DNA of 51,786 bases, taken from the NCBI RefSeq assembly GCF_001598355.1, contig NZ_BCYU01000029.1, positions 1 to 51,786 of the forward strand, read 5' to 3'. Source of the stretch: Sphingomonas asaccharolytica NBRC 15499. GTDB lineage: Bacteria; Pseudomonadota; Alphaproteobacteria; Sphingomonadales; Sphingomonadaceae. The position numbers and the translations under genes were made by a program. How positions within the stretch are numbered: position 1 is the first letter of the stretch; each line of letters starts with the position of its first letter. The notes beneath the pieces were generated by a model. The model was not told where the DNA came from. It was given only the letters and a program-made list of their open reading frames with translations, and made no database searches. Shown one piece after another: positions 50,110-51,786 of this stretch.

Positions 50110-51786
50110 TCACCAGACGTGAACGCGATCCTCCGGTGCCAGATACAATTTGTCGCCCGACTTGACCCCGAACGCCGCGTACCAGGCGTCCATGTTCCGG
50201 ACGATGCCGTTGACGCGATATTCTTCCGGGCTGTGCGGGTTGGACAGGAGCTGGGCGCGCAACGCGCCTTCGCGTGCCTTGCCTTGCCAACTCTGCGCAT
50301 AAGCGATGAAGAAGCGCTGGTCGCCGGAATAGCCGTCGATCACCGGCGGCTCGCCATGGCGTGATACATAGCGGCGATAGGCGGCATAGGCCGCTTCGAG
50401 CCCGCCGAGATCGCCGAGATTCTCGCCCAGGGTCAGTTCGCCCTTGATGTGGACCCCGGGGATCGGCTCGTAGCCGTTGAACTGCGCAACCAGCTTTTGC
50501 GCGTGCGCGGTGTAGCGGTCGGCGGATTCCTTGGTCCACCAGTCGCGCAGCTTTCCGGTCGCGTCGAACTGGCGGCCTTCGTCGTCGAAACCATGACCCA
50601 TTTCGTGGCCGATCGTGGCCCCCGTCTCGCCGTAATTGACCGCAGGGTCGGCGGCGGGATCGAAGAAGGGCGGCTGCAGGATCGCCGCCGGGAAGGTCAC
50701 CTGGTTCATCAGCGGGTTGTAATAAGCGTTCACTTCCTGAACGTTCATGTCCCACAGGCCGCGGTCGACCGGCTTGGGCAGCCGCGATAGCTGCAGCTTC
50801 CACTGAAAGTCCTCGGCGGCGATCGCGTTGCCGAGCGGGTCGGTGCGCGACACCGTCATCGCCGAATAGTTGATATATTTGGCCGGGTGCCCGATCCGCG
50901 GATCGAATGAGGCGAGCTTGGCGAGCGCTTCCTTGCGGGTCGGCTCGTCCATCCAGGCGGCGTTGTCGATCTTCTCCTTATACGCCGCGCGCAGGTCGCC
51001 GATCAGCTCGGTCATCTGCTTGTCGGTATCGGCGGTCCAGTGATGCTGGGCGTAGATCTCACCCACCGCCTCGCCGAGATAGTCGTTGAGCAGACGCACG
51101 CCGCGCTTCCAGCGCTCCGGCTGGCTCTGCACGTCCTGCATCGTGCGGCTGTAGAAACCGAACCGCGTATCGTCGAACGCCTTGGGCAGATATTGCGCAT
51201 GGTCGCTGATGAAGCGGAACGTCATCCAATCCTTCCAGGTGGCGAGCGGCGTGGTTTCGATCGCCTTGCCCGCCGCGGCCACCGCGCTCGGCTCGGCGAC
51301 GACCACGATCGGCATCTTGCCCAGGCCGATCTTGGCGAGGACGGGAGTCCAGTCGAATTGCGGCGCGAGCTTGGTCAGGCCCGCGCGGTCCATCGGATTG
51401 TAGGTCTTGACCGGGTCCCGGCGCGCCTCGGGTGTCCATTGGTCCTGTGCCAGCCTGGTTTCGAGCGCGATGATCGTATCGGCCTTGGCCGCCGCGTCGG
51501 AAATGCCGGCGAGTTGCTGGATATGGACGATATAGTCGTGATAGGCCTTGCGATACGCGACATATTTGGCGTCGGGCAGCAGATAGTAATCGCGCGTCGG
51601 TAGGCCGAGCCGGGCCTGCCCGGTATCGACCGTATAATGGGTCGGGTCCTTGGAATTGGGGCTCACCCCGATATTGATCGGCGCGGCATAGCCGGGCTCG
51701 GCCATCAGCGCGACGAGCTGGTTGGTTGTCTTGACCGCGGCGATCCGCGCGAGCCACGGCTTGAGCGGCTCGGTGCCGCGCGCCTC
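50110..51786 (-). CDS. M13 family (neprilysin-like) zinc metallopeptidase, 5' end outside the window
   Basis: The visible 558 residues are the C-terminal part of an M13 peptidase. They include VNAYYNPLMNQVTFPAAILQPPF, the zinc motif GHEMGHGFDDEG (HExxH with the following FDDEGR), the third ligand in GELTLGENLGDLGG, and the C-terminal end VHVW. The frame stays open to base 51786 (27 further codons before the first internal ATG at 51705), so the signal peptide and the first ~120-150 residues lie beyond the edge. Such proteins are secreted or membrane-bound oligopeptidases in the periplasm. Confidence 0.94.
   Translation of the reverse strand, partial: EARGTEPLKPWLARIAAVKTTNQLVALMAEPGYAAPINIGVSPNSKDPTHYTVDTGQARLGLPTRDYYLLPDAKYVAYRKAYHDYIVHIQQLAGISDAAAKADTIIALETRLAQDQWTPEARRDPVKTYNPMDRAGLTKLAPQFDWTPVLAKIGLGKMPIVVVAEPSAVAAAGKAIETTPLATWKDWMTFRFISDHAQYLPKAFDDTRFGFYSRTMQDVQSQPERWKRGVRLLNDYLGEAVGEIYAQHHWTADTDKQMTELIGDLRAAYKEKIDNAAWMDEPTRKEALAKLASFDPRIGHPAKYINYSAMTVSRTDPLGNAIAAEDFQWKLQLSRLPKPVDRGLWDMNVQEVNAYYNPLMNQVTFPAAILQPPFFDPAADPAVNYGETGATIGHEMGHGFDDEGRQFDATGKLRDWWTKESADRYTAHAQKLVAQFNGYEPIPGVHIKGELTLGENLGDLGGLEAAYAAYRRYVSRHGEPPVIDGYSGDQRFFIAYAQSWQGKAREGALRAQLLSNPHSPEEYRVNGIVRNMDAWYAAFGVKSGDKLYLAPEDRVHVW

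Overview
The window is a 51.8 kb chromosomal segment of an alphaproteobacterium that looks like a sphingomonad (Sphingomonas or a close relative). The evidence is high GC throughout, C/G-rich palindromic intergenic repeats, a large TonB-dependent receptor in a sugar regulon, EcfG-like (GGAAC / CGGTT) promoter motifs, and many small membrane or periplasmic proteins typical of that group. I saw no phage, plasmid, CRISPR, insertion sequence or rRNA. Most of it is ordinary chromosome with several well-organised regulons and a few uncharacterised cassettes. The window cuts one gene, the M13 peptidase at the right edge.

Region by region. 1-3.4 kb: nitrate assimilation (nasA, then overlapping cobA for siroheme). 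3.6-6.8 kb, minus strand: tRNA-Arg(CCG), a small secreted protein, nth, dapB, and a secreted S1-family protease that overlaps dapB by ATGA. 7-14 kb: a lipid and membrane block, with an MFS-PlsC-acyl-ACP synthetase fusion and a giant DUF2339 membrane protein, divergent from a TetR regulator with an operator-like palindrome between them. 14-17.8 kb: a stress-like group (DUF2252 protein, hemerythrin protein with an EcfG-like promoter, thioredoxin-reductase-like flavoprotein, TolB-like beta-propeller). 18.2-19.9 kb: a cassette of unknown function, with a LuxR-type DNA-binding protein carrying a C-terminal membrane anchor, a 115-residue orphan, a four-helix membrane protein and a MarR-like winged-helix protein. 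19.9-27.4 kb: an RND tripartite efflux operon (unknown 133-residue protein, adaptor, pump, outer-membrane factor) preceded by its TetR regulator, two operator copies and a structured leader.

27.5-40.9 kb: a JmjC-like cupin protein, then a nearly complete N-acetylglucosamine/chitobiose regulon. Here nagA, a NagB-II/GlmS-like deaminase and a GntR regulator run leftward. A TonB receptor, a GH20 hexosaminidase, an EIIA-HPr-EI fusion (NagF) and the permease NagE run rightward from a shared control region with three copies of an 8-bp motif. The logic is: import of oligosaccharide across the outer membrane, periplasmic release of GlcNAc by GH20, phosphorylating uptake through NagF/NagE, deacetylation by NagA, deamination/isomerisation by the SIS protein, and derepression of the GntR regulator by an amino-sugar phosphate.

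40.9-51.8 kb: a TPR-sulfotransferase, a SulP transporter coupled to a beta-carbonic anhydrase, small unknown proteins, an OmpR/EnvZ-type two-component pair, a small secreted protein, an SGNH hydrolase and an M13 metallopeptidase. The points most worth a second look are the membrane-anchored LuxR cassette, a palindromic repeat read in frame as the N-terminus of the outer-membrane factor, the unknown first gene of the RND operon, and the second, cysteine-less EIIB domain of NagE.
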